From: Hamadaea flava
Lineage (GTDB): Bacteria; Actinomycetota; Actinomycetes; Mycobacteriales; Micromonosporaceae
Direction of reading: 5' to 3'
Assembly (NCBI RefSeq): GCF_024172085.1
Contig: NZ_JAMZDZ010000001.1
Location: 2,604,001-2,668,000, forward strand
DNA length: 64,000 nt
A program made the position numbers and the translations under genes. Within the stretch, counting starts at the first letter, position 1; each line of letters opens with the position of its first letter. This document shows, piece after piece, positions 32,427 to 40,328 of the stretch. Below the pieces are notes generated by a model, which worked only from the letters and a program-made list of their open reading frames with translations, did not search any database and was not told the DNA's origin.

Positions 32427-32969
32427 CTATACGCACACCCAGCAGTAGAGCCGATTGCCGGCGGCGGTGGCGTTGCGTGCCAGCAAGGCCAGCTGCCGCA
32501 GGAAGTGCGCCAGAATCTCCGGCTCGCCATTACCCCAGAATTCGTCGGTCTGCGACCACGGAACGGCAACCGCGTCGAGTTGCTGCTCGGTGGCCGCCGA
32601 CAGGACGGCTTGCAGCTCATCGGTCAGGGTCAGCACGAGCCGCTCGCCCTCGTCCCGGACGGCCACCGCTTTGCCTGACCTTGCCCGCGAGAAGATCGCA
32701 TCGGTGCTGGTTCCGGTGAGGAGCTGCTCGAGCGTCGCCATCTGCACGACCGGATCGATGCCTTTGACGCAGAGGACGTCAAACCCGTGCTCGGACAGCC
32801 GGACCTTGGGCATCATGAGCCGCCGCATCGCCGCACGATCGTTGGCCCGGAGGGCGGCTTGCAGCTCAGCAGAGGATGGCTCGGCGCCTCCCGGGCCGCC
32901 CAGCAGGTCGATCGTCGCCGCGGCCGCGTCGTCCGTCGGCGCGGCGAAAAAGTCGTAGAGCACTCCCAT
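32427..32969 (-). CDS. Conserved actinobacterial protein of unknown function
   Basis: A 180-aa soluble protein starting MGVLYDFFAAPTDDAAAATI, with a central LSEHGFDVLCVKGIDPVVQM, a TLTDELQAVLS helix and a C-terminus ending RLYCWVCV. The composition is normal coding and the ends look complete. Start is ATG 32969 or ATG 32981; neither has a clear ribosome site. I do not recognise a function; paralogues with the same YDFFAA opening occur in other actinomycetes (from memory). Confidence 0.68.
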   Translation of the reverse strand: MGVLYDFFAAPTDDAAAATIDLLGGPGGAEPSSAELQAALRANDRAAMRRLMMPKVRLSEHGFDVLCVKGIDPVVQMATLEQLLTGTSTDAIFSRARSGKAVAVRDEGERLVLTLTDELQAVLSAATEQQLDAVAVPWSQTDEFWGNGEPEILAHFLRQLALLARNATAAGNRLYCWVCV

Positions 32970-33006
32970 GGCCGGGATCATGCAATACGGGCCTGACAGT
33001 TCGAGT

Positions 33007-33096
33007 CAGCGCTTCTCATACATCTGCGCGGGGTACCAGGTCTCGGTCTGCAGGGGCACGTCGTCGGTCAGGCGGTTGGAGACGAGCCGGCGCCCG
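33007..33096 (-). pseudogene. C-terminal gene fragment, minus strand
   Basis: A coding-like tail reads RRLVSNRLTDDVPLQTETWY, then PAQMYEKR and a stop at 33007. Upstream of about 33096 it meets the siderophore-interacting protein fragment of the other strand. It appears to be the 3' scrap of a lost gene; the family is not recognised. Confidence 0.4.
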
Positions 33097-33403
33097 CGTA
33101 CGCGTGGAGCTGGAGGTGGAGGGTCCCGGCGATCGCATCGCCCTACCCGCGCATCCGGGCGCGCAGCTCCACTGGCACGACCGTGCCACCGGCAATTGGG
33201 GCGGCGGACTCCTCGACGCGGTCCGCGGCTCCCACCTCGACTCGCAGACGCACGTGTGGGTCGCCTGCGAAGGAGCTGCCGTCCGCCGCATCCGCCGGTA
33301 CCTGCTCGACGAACGCGGTCTCCCCCCGGCGCAGGTCACCACTCGTGGTTATTGGCAAGCAGGGCAAGCCAACCATCCCGACCACGACTTCGGCGAAGAC
33401 TGA
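33085..33403 (+). pseudogene. Siderophore-interacting protein, C-terminal fragment
   Basis: About 100 codons match the C-terminus of SIP/ViuB-type ferric-siderophore reductases: GDRIALPAHPGAQLHWHDRA, HVWVACEGAAVRRIRRYLLD, ERGLPPAQVTTRGYWQAGQA and NHPDHDFGED. The flavin-binding N-terminal half (about 150 residues) is missing, and the upstream sequence belongs to another gene scrap. Decayed remnant. Confidence 0.75.
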
Positions 33404-33420
33404 CGTACGCGTACGGCACG

Positions 33421-34179
33421 TCAGCCGGCGGTCAGGATGTGCATGCCGTCTGTGGCGAGCTGCTCGACGACCGGGTGGTCGGCAGCCGCGTCGGTGATCA
33501 GCCCGCTGACGTCCGCCCACGGCAGGACGAGGTATCGGGAGGCGGTGCCGATCTTCTCGGAGGACGCGAGGATGTAGGTGTCCGCGGCCCGAGCGGACAG
33601 CGCCCGTTTCATCGCGGCTTCCTCGGCGTCGCCGGTGGTCAGCCCCGCCTCAGGATGGACGCCGGTGACGCCGATCAGGCAGAGGTCGGCCGAGATCTTC
33701 TGGGCCGCCTCGATCGCCGCGGCCCCGCAGGCGACGGCGGAGTGCTTGAAGAGCCGCCCGCCCAACAGGAAGACCTCCGCGGTCGGATGGTCGAGCAGCG
33801 CCACCGCGACGGTCGGGCTGTGCGTGATCACGGTGCAGTCCAGATCCGGCGGCAAGGCGCGAGCGACCGCTAGCGCGGTGGTGCCGCCGTCCAGGATCAC
33901 GGCGCTGCCCGGCCGGACGAGCGCGGCGGCAGTCGCGGCGACCGCCCGCTTGCCCTCGGGAGTGACAGCCTGCCGGGCGGCGTAATCCGCGAGGGCCGGC
34001 GACACCGGCAACGCTCCGCCGTACACCCGCTGGCACAGTCCCTCGGCGGCGAGATCACGCAGATCGCGGCGCACGCTGTCCTCCGAGATGCCCAGATCCA
34101 CCGCGACGCTCCGAGCCACGATCTTGCCGTCGCGGGCGAGCAGTTTCAGCAGGTGATCCCGCCGTTCAGCGGCTAGCAT
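33421..34179 (-). CDS. DeoR-family transcriptional regulator
   Basis: A 252-aa DeoR/GlpR regulator: MLAAERRDHLLKLLARDGKI, then SVAVDLGISEDSVRRDLRDL as HTH, the VYGGALPVSP linker, and a DeoRC sensor domain with GSAVILDGGTTALAVARAL, FLLGGRLF and DLCLIGVTGVHPEAGLT. Such proteins sense phosphorylated sugars. GAGGGAG precedes the ATG. It diverges from the leader/NUDIX unit at 34236; direct TGCACGTT repeats lie between. Confidence 0.92.
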   Translation of the reverse strand: MLAAERRDHLLKLLARDGKIVARSVAVDLGISEDSVRRDLRDLAAEGLCQRVYGGALPVSPALADYAARQAVTPEGKRAVAATAAALVRPGSAVILDGGTTALAVARALPPDLDCTVITHSPTVAVALLDHPTAEVFLLGGRLFKHSAVACGAAAIEAAQKISADLCLIGVTGVHPEAGLTTGDAEEAAMKRALSARAADTYILASSEKIGTASRYLVLPWADVSGLITDAAADHPVVEQLATDGMHILTAG

Positions 34180-34198
34180 GCACACTCCCTCGCACTCT

Positions 34199-34216
34199 TG
34201 CACGTTTCTGCACGTT
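34199..34216. promoter_or_regulatory. Direct repeats TGCACGTT, candidate DeoR sites
   Basis: TGCACGTT at 34199-34206 and again at 34209-34216, a 10-bp period that places both on one DNA face. CACTC (34193) and GAGTG flank them. They lie between the divergent DeoR and leader/NUDIX genes. Confidence 0.5.
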
Positions 34217-34235
34217 CGAGTGTACCGTGGCTGCC

Positions 34236-34295
34236 ATGATCGCCTATCAGCACGTGGACGAGATCCCGCACCGCACCCCGCAGGAGACCGCATGA
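34236..34295 (+). CDS. 19-aa leader peptide overlapping the NUDIX gene
   Basis: A short frame MIAYQHVDEIPHRTPQETA whose TGA overlaps the NUDIX ATG (ATGA at 34292-34295). It begins about 20 nt past the DeoR-type repeats, so it would be the first thing translated. It may couple NUDIX translation to its own, or be the scar of a lost gene. Too short to tell by composition. Confidence 0.4.
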   Translation: MIAYQHVDEIPHRTPQETA

Positions 34296-34972
34296 CCAGC
34301 CCGGCTCGCCCCGGCATCGACACGCCCGACCATCGCGGCCGCACCGACCTCGACCGCGCCGGGCGTGACCTGAAGCGCAACCCCCACGTCGTCGTCCGCG
34401 ACGTGGAACTCACCTCCCACGGCTGGCACGTGCTACGCCGCACCACCTTCGACTACCGCCGCCGCGACGGGCGCTGGGAGACCCAGCAACGCGAGACGTA
34501 CGACCGTGGCGACGGCGCGGTGGTCCTGCCGTACGACACGCGACGCGGCTACGTCCTGCTCACCCGTCAGTTCCGCTATCCCGCGTACGTCAACGACCAC
34601 CCCGACGGCATGCTCATCGAGGCCGCCGCCGGCCTCCTCGACCACGATGCTCCTGAAGCCGCCATCCGACGCGAGGCAGCCGAGGAACTAGGCGTACGCC
34701 TCGGCGAGCTCACGCACATCCTGGACGCCTACATGAGCCCAGGCTCGGTCACCGAACGCCTGCACTTCTACGCCGCCCCCTACACCGAGGCCGACCGCAC
34801 CGGAAACGGCGGCGGGCTCGAAGCCGAAGGCGAGGACATCGAAGTTCTCGAACTCCCCTTCGCCGACGCGCTGGCGATGATCCACGATGGACGCATCACC
34901 GACGGCAAGACGATCCTGCTCCTGCATTGGGCCGCCCTCACCGGCCCCTTCGCTAACTCGATTGCGACGTAG
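34292..34972 (+). CDS. NUDIX hydrolase, GDP-mannose pyrophosphatase (NudK)-like
   Basis: A 226-aa NUDIX hydrolase. The catalytic helix region is GLLDHDAPEAAIRREAAEEL, with REAAEE binding divalent metal in the NudK/ADP-ribose pyrophosphatase spacing. YVLLTRQFRYPAYVND and AYMSPGSVTERLHFYAAPY are typical of NudK/NudF proteins, which cleave nucleoside-diphosphate sugars. CAGGAGA lies before the ATG, inside the leader frame. The sugar-nucleotide role matches the divergent DeoR-type regulator. Confidence 0.87.
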   Translation: MTSPARPGIDTPDHRGRTDLDRAGRDLKRNPHVVVRDVELTSHGWHVLRRTTFDYRRRDGRWETQQRETYDRGDGAVVLPYDTRRGYVLLTRQFRYPAYVNDHPDGMLIEAAAGLLDHDAPEAAIRREAAEELGVRLGELTHILDAYMSPGSVTERLHFYAAPYTEADRTGNGGGLEAEGEDIEVLELPFADALAMIHDGRITDGKTILLLHWAALTGPFANSIAT

Positions 34973-35020
34973 GTGGGGCGGCGTCACGATGATCAGCGCC
35001 CGCGTCGATAGGGAGCCGCC

Positions 35021-35136
35021 GTGACCGCCTTCAACGTCCGAACCGCGAACCTTCCGGCCATCAACTCGATGAGAAGGCGATCGCCAAGGCCCGCTTCCAG
35101 GACTACGAACGGACCCTCAAGCGCAGGGGCCGCTGA
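35021..35136 (+). pseudogene. Possible frameshifted small gene
   Basis: GTG at 35021 follows GGGAGCC and reads VTAFNVRTANLPA; after a frame change near 35060 the sequence LDEKAIAKARFQDYERTLKR followed by RGR and TGA at 35134-35136 looks coding. Together they would make a basic protein of about 40 residues. Evidence is thin; sequencing error is possible. Confidence 0.3.
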
Positions 35137-35232
35137 CCGCGGGATCACGCCGAGACCGCCGGATGTTCTCAGCGGGGCGATGAGTTTCCGGGTGCCGGTT
35201 CGTCTTAAGTGATGACCCGGAAGGAGCAACAG

Positions 35233-36075
35233 ATGCGGATCAAGGTCAACGGTGTCGAGTTGTGCGTGCAGACGCTGGGGAATCCGGCGGATCCACCGGT
35301 GCTGCTGGTGGGTGTCACCACGTCCAGCTGGCCGGACGAGCTGGTCGCGGCGCTGACCGGGCGGTACATAGTGCGGTACGACCTGCGCGACGCCGGTGAG
35401 TCGACGTTCGTCGACCCGGACGCGCCCGCCTACGATCTGCGCGACCTGGTGACCGACACATCCGAGCTGCTGCTCGCGCTCGACTTGGGGCGTACGCACG
35501 TGGTCGGCATGGGGGTCGGTGGGTTCATCGCGCAACTGCTCGCGCTCGACCACCCTGATCAAGTCGCGTCGCTGACGCTGGTCTCCACCCGTCCGGTCGC
35601 ACCTGGCCCGGTCGATGCCGACCTGCCCGATCACGCACCGGAGTTGTTGGGGCAGCTGTTCGGGCGTCCCCAGCCGGACTGGACGGATCGCGGCAGCGTG
35701 GTCGACTACATGACCGACTCCGCGCGGCTGATGTCCGGCACGCGGGGATTCAACGAGCAGGATGCGCGGGCGGCTGCCGGGTCCGTCTTCGACCGGGCGG
35801 GACGCACGGCGGAGGCGCAGCGTGCGAGCCATCTCGGCACCATGTTCGCGGCCATCGACTGCCGGCCGAGATGGCGCGAACGGCTCGGCGAGATCACCGC
35901 GCCGACCCTGGTGATCCACGGCGAGGAGGACCTGTTCTTCCCGCACGGGAACGGGGTCGCGCTGGCGGCGGAGATCCCCGGCGCCACGCTGCTCACCTTG
36001 CCCGGCGTCGGCCAGGGCCTGCCGCGCGTGACCTGGCCGGTTGTCGTGGACGCCCTACTGCGCCACACCTCCTGA
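35233..36075 (+). CDS. Alpha/beta-hydrolase-fold pseudoenzyme
   Basis: A 280-aa alpha/beta hydrolase by overall pattern (VVGMGVGGFIAQLLALDHPD, WPDELVAAL, VIHGEEDLFFP). Relatives have GASMGG at the nucleophile elbow and GMGHDLP at the catalytic His. Here the elbow is GMGVG (residues 92-96) with Gly at the Ser position, and the His site is GVGQGLP with Gln 261; the oxyanion loop after VLLVG is also shortened. Only the acid Asp (233) is left. Ester hydrolysis is therefore unlikely; a binding or regulatory role is possible. GAAGGAG precedes the ATG at 35233. Confidence 0.82.
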   Translation: MRIKVNGVELCVQTLGNPADPPVLLVGVTTSSWPDELVAALTGRYIVRYDLRDAGESTFVDPDAPAYDLRDLVTDTSELLLALDLGRTHVVGMGVGGFIAQLLALDHPDQVASLTLVSTRPVAPGPVDADLPDHAPELLGQLFGRPQPDWTDRGSVVDYMTDSARLMSGTRGFNEQDARAAAGSVFDRAGRTAEAQRASHLGTMFAAIDCRPRWRERLGEITAPTLVIHGEEDLFFPHGNGVALAAEIPGATLLTLPGVGQGLPRVTWPVVVDALLRHTS

Positions 36076-36136
36076 CCGATCGCTGCCGACCTCCAGGTGA
36101 TGCCCGGCCGAACGATCATCACGATAGAGTCTGCCG

Positions 36137-36523
36137 ATGCCTTTCGCTTCACGGTCGGTACGCCTGCTGATGGTCGCGTCGGCCGCTGTCTTCGCCGCGG
36201 CGGCGTTCGGCATCCGCGCCGTCACCGATGGCCAGATCGGGCAGTATTCGGGTGCGGCTCTGTCCGGTTCGATCGTCTACACCATCGTGGTGTTCGTCCG
36301 GCCGCCGATCTCGCCGCTGGTGGCTGGCGGGATCGCGACGGCGTACTGCTGGTTTGTGGAGTTCTCGCAGCTCACTGGGATTCCGGCGGCTTTGTCGGAG
36401 CGCAGTGTGATCGCTCAGCTCCTGCTCGGTACGCAGTTCGACATCGTCGATGTCGCCTGGTATCCCGTCGGCGTCGTTCCGTTGGTGGCTCTGCACTGGT
36501 TCTTGCGTACGCGGAGTTCATGA
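36137..36523 (+). CDS. DUF2809 membrane protein
   Basis: A 128-aa membrane protein with four hydrophobic segments: LLMVASAAVFAAAAFGI, GAALSGSIVYTIVVFV, PLVAGGIATAYCWFVEFSQL and FDIVDVAWYPVGVVPLVALHW. The FVEFSQL and GTQFDIVDVAWYPVG segments match DUF2809. The function is unknown. Its end overlaps the convergent DinB gene by 6 nt. Confidence 0.82.
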   Translation: MPFASRSVRLLMVASAAVFAAAAFGIRAVTDGQIGQYSGAALSGSIVYTIVVFVRPPISPLVAGGIATAYCWFVEFSQLTGIPAALSERSVIAQLLLGTQFDIVDVAWYPVGVVPLVALHWFLRTRSS

Positions 36524-37090
36524 CCATGCGGCGGCGGCTTGGCTGACCTTCGCCCAGTACGCCTCCCGAACCCCGACGTCGATCGGCTGCTCGTATTCGG
36601 CGGTCGTCCCGGTGCGCCCGTCCAGCTGTTCGCGCAGGATGTCGGCGTGCCCGGCGTGCCGGGTGGTGTCGGTGAGGCTGTGGAGCATGATGGTGAACAG
36701 CTTCACGTCGGGACTCGGCCACCACGGCACGTGACCCGGTGCGTCGATGGGCAGGGCGTCGATCGTCGTGTCGACGTGTTCGCAGACGGCTTGGTGGAGC
36801 GTCAGAATGTCGGCCCGCGTCTCGTCGGTGGCGGCCCAATGCTCGTTCTCCCAGGCGCCGGCTTCGTTCCAGCGTGGCACCGGACCGGGGAACGGTCGGC
36901 CGAAGACTTCCCCGAAGTACCGCGCGTCCGAGTACGCCCGATGCTTGACCAGCCCGAGGAGGTTGGTCCCGGTGGCGGTCAGGGGACGGCGGGCGTCGTA
37001 CTCGGAGAGCCCGTCGAGCTTCCACACCAGCACTTCGCGCACGGTGCGCAGCTGATGGTGGAGGTACGCCTTGGCGAAGTCGTCGATCAT
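36518..37090 (-). CDS. DinB/DUF664-family protein
   Basis: A 190-aa four-helix DinB-like protein: MIDDFAKAYLHHQLRTVREV, LVWKLDGLSEYDARRPLTAT, GTNLLGLVKHRAYSDARYFG and MLHSLTDTTRHAGHADILRE. His residues in LVKH and RHAGH are the usual metal ligands. DUF664 proteins are related to thiol-dependent (mycothiol/bacillithiol) transferases. The frame is open far upstream; ATG 37090 fits the family N-terminus. Confidence 0.85.
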   Translation of the reverse strand: MIDDFAKAYLHHQLRTVREVLVWKLDGLSEYDARRPLTATGTNLLGLVKHRAYSDARYFGEVFGRPFPGPVPRWNEAGAWENEHWAATDETRADILTLHQAVCEHVDTTIDALPIDAPGHVPWWPSPDVKLFTIMLHSLTDTTRHAGHADILREQLDGRTGTTAEYEQPIDVGVREAYWAKVSQAAAAWS

Positions 37091-37239
37091 GGCCGCCAAG
37101 TCTGCCACCAATGGGTGCGGCCAACTGTCCCACCAGACCGGGAGGCTCCGGAAGTTTCGGTTGCCCATTCTCCGTGCTGACGTGCCCGAAGTGCGGTCGC
37201 AGTCCCCAGGAAGGCCGGGTCGAACTCCGAAAACTTGCG

Positions 37240-37261
37240 GAAACAAAGATGGCGATGTTTC
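37240..37261. promoter_or_regulatory. Inverted repeat upstream of the CE4 gene
   Basis: GAAACA (37240-37245) and TGTTTC (37256-37261) flank 10 nt, 73 nt upstream of the deacetylase ATG. A possible operator for carbohydrate control; weak on its own. Confidence 0.35.
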
Positions 37262-37333
37262 AATGAGGCTCCCATTCCGTCCAATGCCGTGGCCACCGGT
37301 CTCCACCCGGTGGCCGCCACGCAAGGAGAGGCC

Positions 37334-38404
37334 ATGGTTTCCACACCTCGCCCGGCCCGCAGAATCCTCGCCATCGCCGCCGCGGTCGCGGCAGCCGCCG
37401 CCGGCGCCGTAGCCGCCGTCACGCTCGTCGCCACCCCGTCCCAGGCGGCTACGTGCAACGGGTATGTCGGGCTGACGTTCGACGACGGCCCGACCGCCGG
37501 CAACACCCAGAACCTGCTCAACGCGCTCACGTCGAACGGCCTGCGGGCCACGTTCTTCGACGAGGGCAAGAACGTGCAGGCCAATCCGTCGCTGGTACAG
37601 GCGACCAAGAACGCCGGCATGTGGATCGCCAACCACAGCTGGGATCACCCGCACATGACGCAGCTCAGCACGGCCCAGATGGCCACCCAGATCGGTAACA
37701 CGCAGTCGGCGATCCAGCAGATCACCGGTGCCGCGCCGAAACTGTTCCGGCCGCCGTACGGCGAGACCAGCAGCGCGCTGAAGTCCGTCGAGGCGCAGTA
37801 CGGCCTCACCGAGATCATTTGGGATGTCGACTCGCAGGACTGGAACAACGCGAGCGTCGCGTCGATCGTGGCGGCCAACGCCCGGCTGACCAACGGGCAG
37901 ATCATCCTCATGCACGACTGGCCGGCCAACACGGTCGCGGCCATTCCGCAGATCGCGGCCGGCTTGGCCAGCCGCAACCTGTGCGCCGGCATGATCTCGC
38001 CGACGACCGGCCGGGCAGTCGCCCCGGACGGCACCCAGCCGCCCGCCTCGCAGTCGCCTTCGGCGCAGCCGTCGACCCCGCCGCCCACGGGCGGTGGATG
38101 CCGGGTGACGTCGCAGATCAGCGCCTGGAACACCGGCCTGACCAACAACCTCACCATCACCAATACGAGCGGCTCGGCGGTCACCAACTGGCGACTGACC
38201 TTCACCCTCCCCGGTGGACAGACCATCACCTCGGGCTGGAACGCCACCTACAGCCCGGCGAGCGGCGCGGTGACCGCGACCAACGCGGGCTACAACTCGA
38301 TCATCGCCGCCGGCGGGTCGGTGGGTATCGGCTATCAGGCCAACCACACCGGCAACACCGGAGCGCCTACCGGCTTCGCGCTCAACGGCGTCGCCTGCAG
38401 CTGA
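37334..38404 (+). CDS. Secreted CE4 polysaccharide deacetylase with CBM2
   Basis: A 356-aa exported enzyme. A signal peptide (ILAIAAAVAAAAAGAVAAVTL, cleaved near SQAA) precedes the NodB/CE4 domain (about 38-225) with motifs TFDDGP, HSWDHPHM, RPPYG, DVDSQDW and ILMHDW; the Asp and two His bind metal. A Pro/Ser/Thr linker leads to a C-terminal CBM2 (about 256-356, CRVTSQISAWNTGLTNNLTI, W-rich strands, final Cys). It should deacetylate xylan or chitin-type polymers bound to crystalline polysaccharide. AAGGAGAGG precedes the ATG. Confidence 0.93.
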   Translation: MVSTPRPARRILAIAAAVAAAAAGAVAAVTLVATPSQAATCNGYVGLTFDDGPTAGNTQNLLNALTSNGLRATFFDEGKNVQANPSLVQATKNAGMWIANHSWDHPHMTQLSTAQMATQIGNTQSAIQQITGAAPKLFRPPYGETSSALKSVEAQYGLTEIIWDVDSQDWNNASVASIVAANARLTNGQIILMHDWPANTVAAIPQIAAGLASRNLCAGMISPTTGRAVAPDGTQPPASQSPSAQPSTPPPTGGGCRVTSQISAWNTGLTNNLTITNTSGSAVTNWRLTFTLPGGQTITSGWNATYSPASGAVTATNAGYNSIIAAGGSVGIGYQANHTGNTGAPTGFALNGVACS

Positions 38405-38412
38405 CCCGAAAA

Positions 38413-38458
38413 CTCAGCTGGTACGCCGGACCGAGGAGGTCGCGGCGTACCAGCTGAG
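38413..38458. terminator. Long bidirectional terminator hairpin
   Basis: CTCAGCTGGTACGCCG (38413-38428) pairs with 38443-38458, extended by GACC/GGTC around loop GAGGA with one bulged G. It lies between the convergent deacetylase and 74-aa protein genes. Confidence 0.82.
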
Positions 38459-38481
38459 GGGGGTGATCGGCGTAAGCCTGT

Positions 38482-38706
38482 TCAGACGGTCGCCACGGTC
38501 TGGCGTACCCAGCGCATCCGGGCGGCGGCCGCTTCCGGGTGGTCGCCGAATTCCTGGGCCACCCGCCCGGCGCAGTCCTGCGGGCCGAGCAGTTCCAGCG
38601 CTCCGGTGATCGCCGCGGAGACCTGCTCCGAGTCGGGGCGGTCGGAAGCTTGCACGTGCGAGGCGAACAGCGCCTCACACATGGTGTCCAGGTTCAGGTC
38701 GACCAT
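38482..38706 (-). CDS. Small conserved protein of unknown function (74 aa)
   Basis: A 74-aa soluble protein: MVDLNLDTMCEALFASHVQA, SEQVSAAITGALELLG, then CAGRVAQEFGDHPEAAAARM and RWVRQTV. The EFGDHPEAAAARMRW ending recurs in short actinobacterial proteins of unknown role. GGAGGGATG lies upstream of the ATG at 38706. No neighbour suggests a function. Confidence 0.7.
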   Translation of the reverse strand: MVDLNLDTMCEALFASHVQASDRPDSEQVSAAITGALELLGPQDCAGRVAQEFGDHPEAAAARMRWVRQTVATV

Positions 38707-39049
38707 CGCTTCATCCCTCCGTGTGCTCGTCACCTGTTCCATGGTCGCGTCGATCACACCCCGTGGAACATCGCCTATCCGGCCTATAACACGAATCCGG
38801 CATTACCGGGATGTAAACCATCGCGAGGTCGGCAACCTCGCAAATCCGATGACACTGCGTTACGGCTCGCTGCCGTGAGTCACGACACAGCCTTTCCCGA
38901 AAGCACGCGGCAGTCCACCCACCGAGACACTAAGACATCGACGTTCATCGTCAAGTAGGGTCCACTGTGGTGCCCGACGACGCTGTCCCACCTGCCATCG
39001 AAGCCGCCGCAGCCGAATAGCGCGGCGACCGGCCGAAAGGATCAAGCCC
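38707..39049. other. Divergent intergenic region with small hairpin
   Basis: About 340 bases between divergent genes, somewhat AT-richer than its surroundings. GCGAGGT (38823-38829) pairs with ACCTCGC (38835-38841) over CGGCA. Promoters of both neighbours should lie here; a small RNA is possible but unsupported. Confidence 0.4.
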
Positions 39050-40270
39050 ATGCGGGTCACCCGATCATCGCGTGCCCTCGGCGCGCTCGCCGCCGCCGTC
39101 CTCACCGCGACCGTCCTGGCCGGCACGGTCGTCGCGACCGCGCCCGAGGCGAGCGCCGCGACGGCGTGCCAGGTCACGTACCGCGTCAACGAATGGCCGG
39201 GCGGCTTCGTCGGCTACATCGACATCACCGCCGGCAGCACCGCCCTCCACGGCTGGACGGTGACCTGGGCGTACGGCGGCGATCAGAAGATCACCTCGTC
39301 GTGGGGAGCGACCGTCACCCAGTCCGGGACAGCGGTGAGCGCCACCAATCTCGCGTACAACGGCGACCTCAACCCCGGCGCCACGGTCGAGTTCGGCGTC
39401 CAGGGCACCTGGGCCACCGCCGATCCCACGCCCACGCCGCTCCTGCTCAACGGCACTCTCTGCGGCACGGAACCCTCAGTCAGCCCGTCGGCCTCAGCGT
39501 CCGTGTCACCGTCACCCTCCGTCTCCGCCTCGACCTCGCCCTCCGTCTCGCCGTCCGGGTCACCATCAGGATCGCCCGGCTCAAGCGGCTGCGGAACACT
39601 CACGCTGTGCGAGGGCTTCGAGACGCAATCCACTGGTACGCCCAGCGGAGCATGGGCGTTGAGTTACCCGGATTGCCAGGGAACCGGCACCGCAACGGTC
39701 GACACGACGACGGCGTACCGCGGGGGCAAGTCGCTGAAGATCAGCGGAACCGAAGGCTACTGCAATCACGTCTTCGTCAAGTCGACGGCGACGCTGACCG
39801 GCTCGGTGTGGTACGCCCGCTTCTACGTGCGTCACACCACCGCGCTCCCGGCCGCGCACGTGACGTTCGTGGCGTTGAAGGACTCCGCCGACGGCAACCG
39901 CGATCTGCGGATGGGCGGCCAGAACGGTGCGCTGCAATGGAATCGCCAGTCCGACGACGCCACCCTGCCCGAGCAGAGCCCGGCCGGCGTCGCGTTGTCC
40001 TCGGTGCTGCCGGTGAACTCGTGGAACTGCGTCGAGTTCAAGGTCAGCGGCTCTGACGGGACGATGCAGACCTGGCTCAACGGGACCGAGGTCGCCGGGT
40101 TGCACGAGGACGGCGTACCGACGCATGACATCGATCAGCAGTGGCTCAACCGGACCGGCTGGCGGCCGAGTCTGACCGACTTCCGCCTCGGCTGGGAGAG
40201 CTACGGAACGGGCTCCGACACCTTGTGGTTCGACGAGGTGGCCCTGGGCGCGAGCCGGATCGGCTGCTGA
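39050..40270 (+). CDS. Secreted CBM2 protein with Cip1-like C-terminal domain
   Basis: A 406-aa exported protein: Sec signal peptide (about 1-36, ending ASA), CBM2 (about 38-140, CQVTYRVNEWPGGFVGYIDI and GWTVTWAYGGDQKITSSWGA), a Ser/Pro linker of SPS repeats (about 141-177), then a beta-jelly-roll domain with LCEGFETQSTG, TTAYRGGKSLKIS and LWFDEVALG. The last part resembles Cip1-like cellulose-induced proteins related to glucuronan lyases. It probably binds plant cell-wall polysaccharide; catalysis is unproven. CGAAAGGATC precedes the ATG. Confidence 0.87.
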   Translation: MRVTRSSRALGALAAAVLTATVLAGTVVATAPEASAATACQVTYRVNEWPGGFVGYIDITAGSTALHGWTVTWAYGGDQKITSSWGATVTQSGTAVSATNLAYNGDLNPGATVEFGVQGTWATADPTPTPLLLNGTLCGTEPSVSPSASASVSPSPSVSASTSPSVSPSGSPSGSPGSSGCGTLTLCEGFETQSTGTPSGAWALSYPDCQGTGTATVDTTTAYRGGKSLKISGTEGYCNHVFVKSTATLTGSVWYARFYVRHTTALPAAHVTFVALKDSADGNRDLRMGGQNGALQWNRQSDDATLPEQSPAGVALSSVLPVNSWNCVEFKVSGSDGTMQTWLNGTEVAGLHEDGVPTHDIDQQWLNRTGWRPSLTDFRLGWESYGTGSDTLWFDEVALGASRIGC

Positions 40271-40328
40271 CCCCGGTCGGCCGTTCTGCGTACTTTCCGA
40301 ATGGCCCTCCACATGCGAGCTTTAACGG

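Noticed and set aside
37091-38347. Upstream extension of the DinB gene
   Set aside because: It is antisense to the secreted deacetylase, whose signal peptide, motifs and CBM2 are clear.
39475-39590. TCxGTCTCCGCCTC-like repeats considered as a tandem array
   Set aside because: They encode the Ser/Pro linker between CBM2 and the C-terminal domain, an ordinary feature of secreted glycan enzymes.
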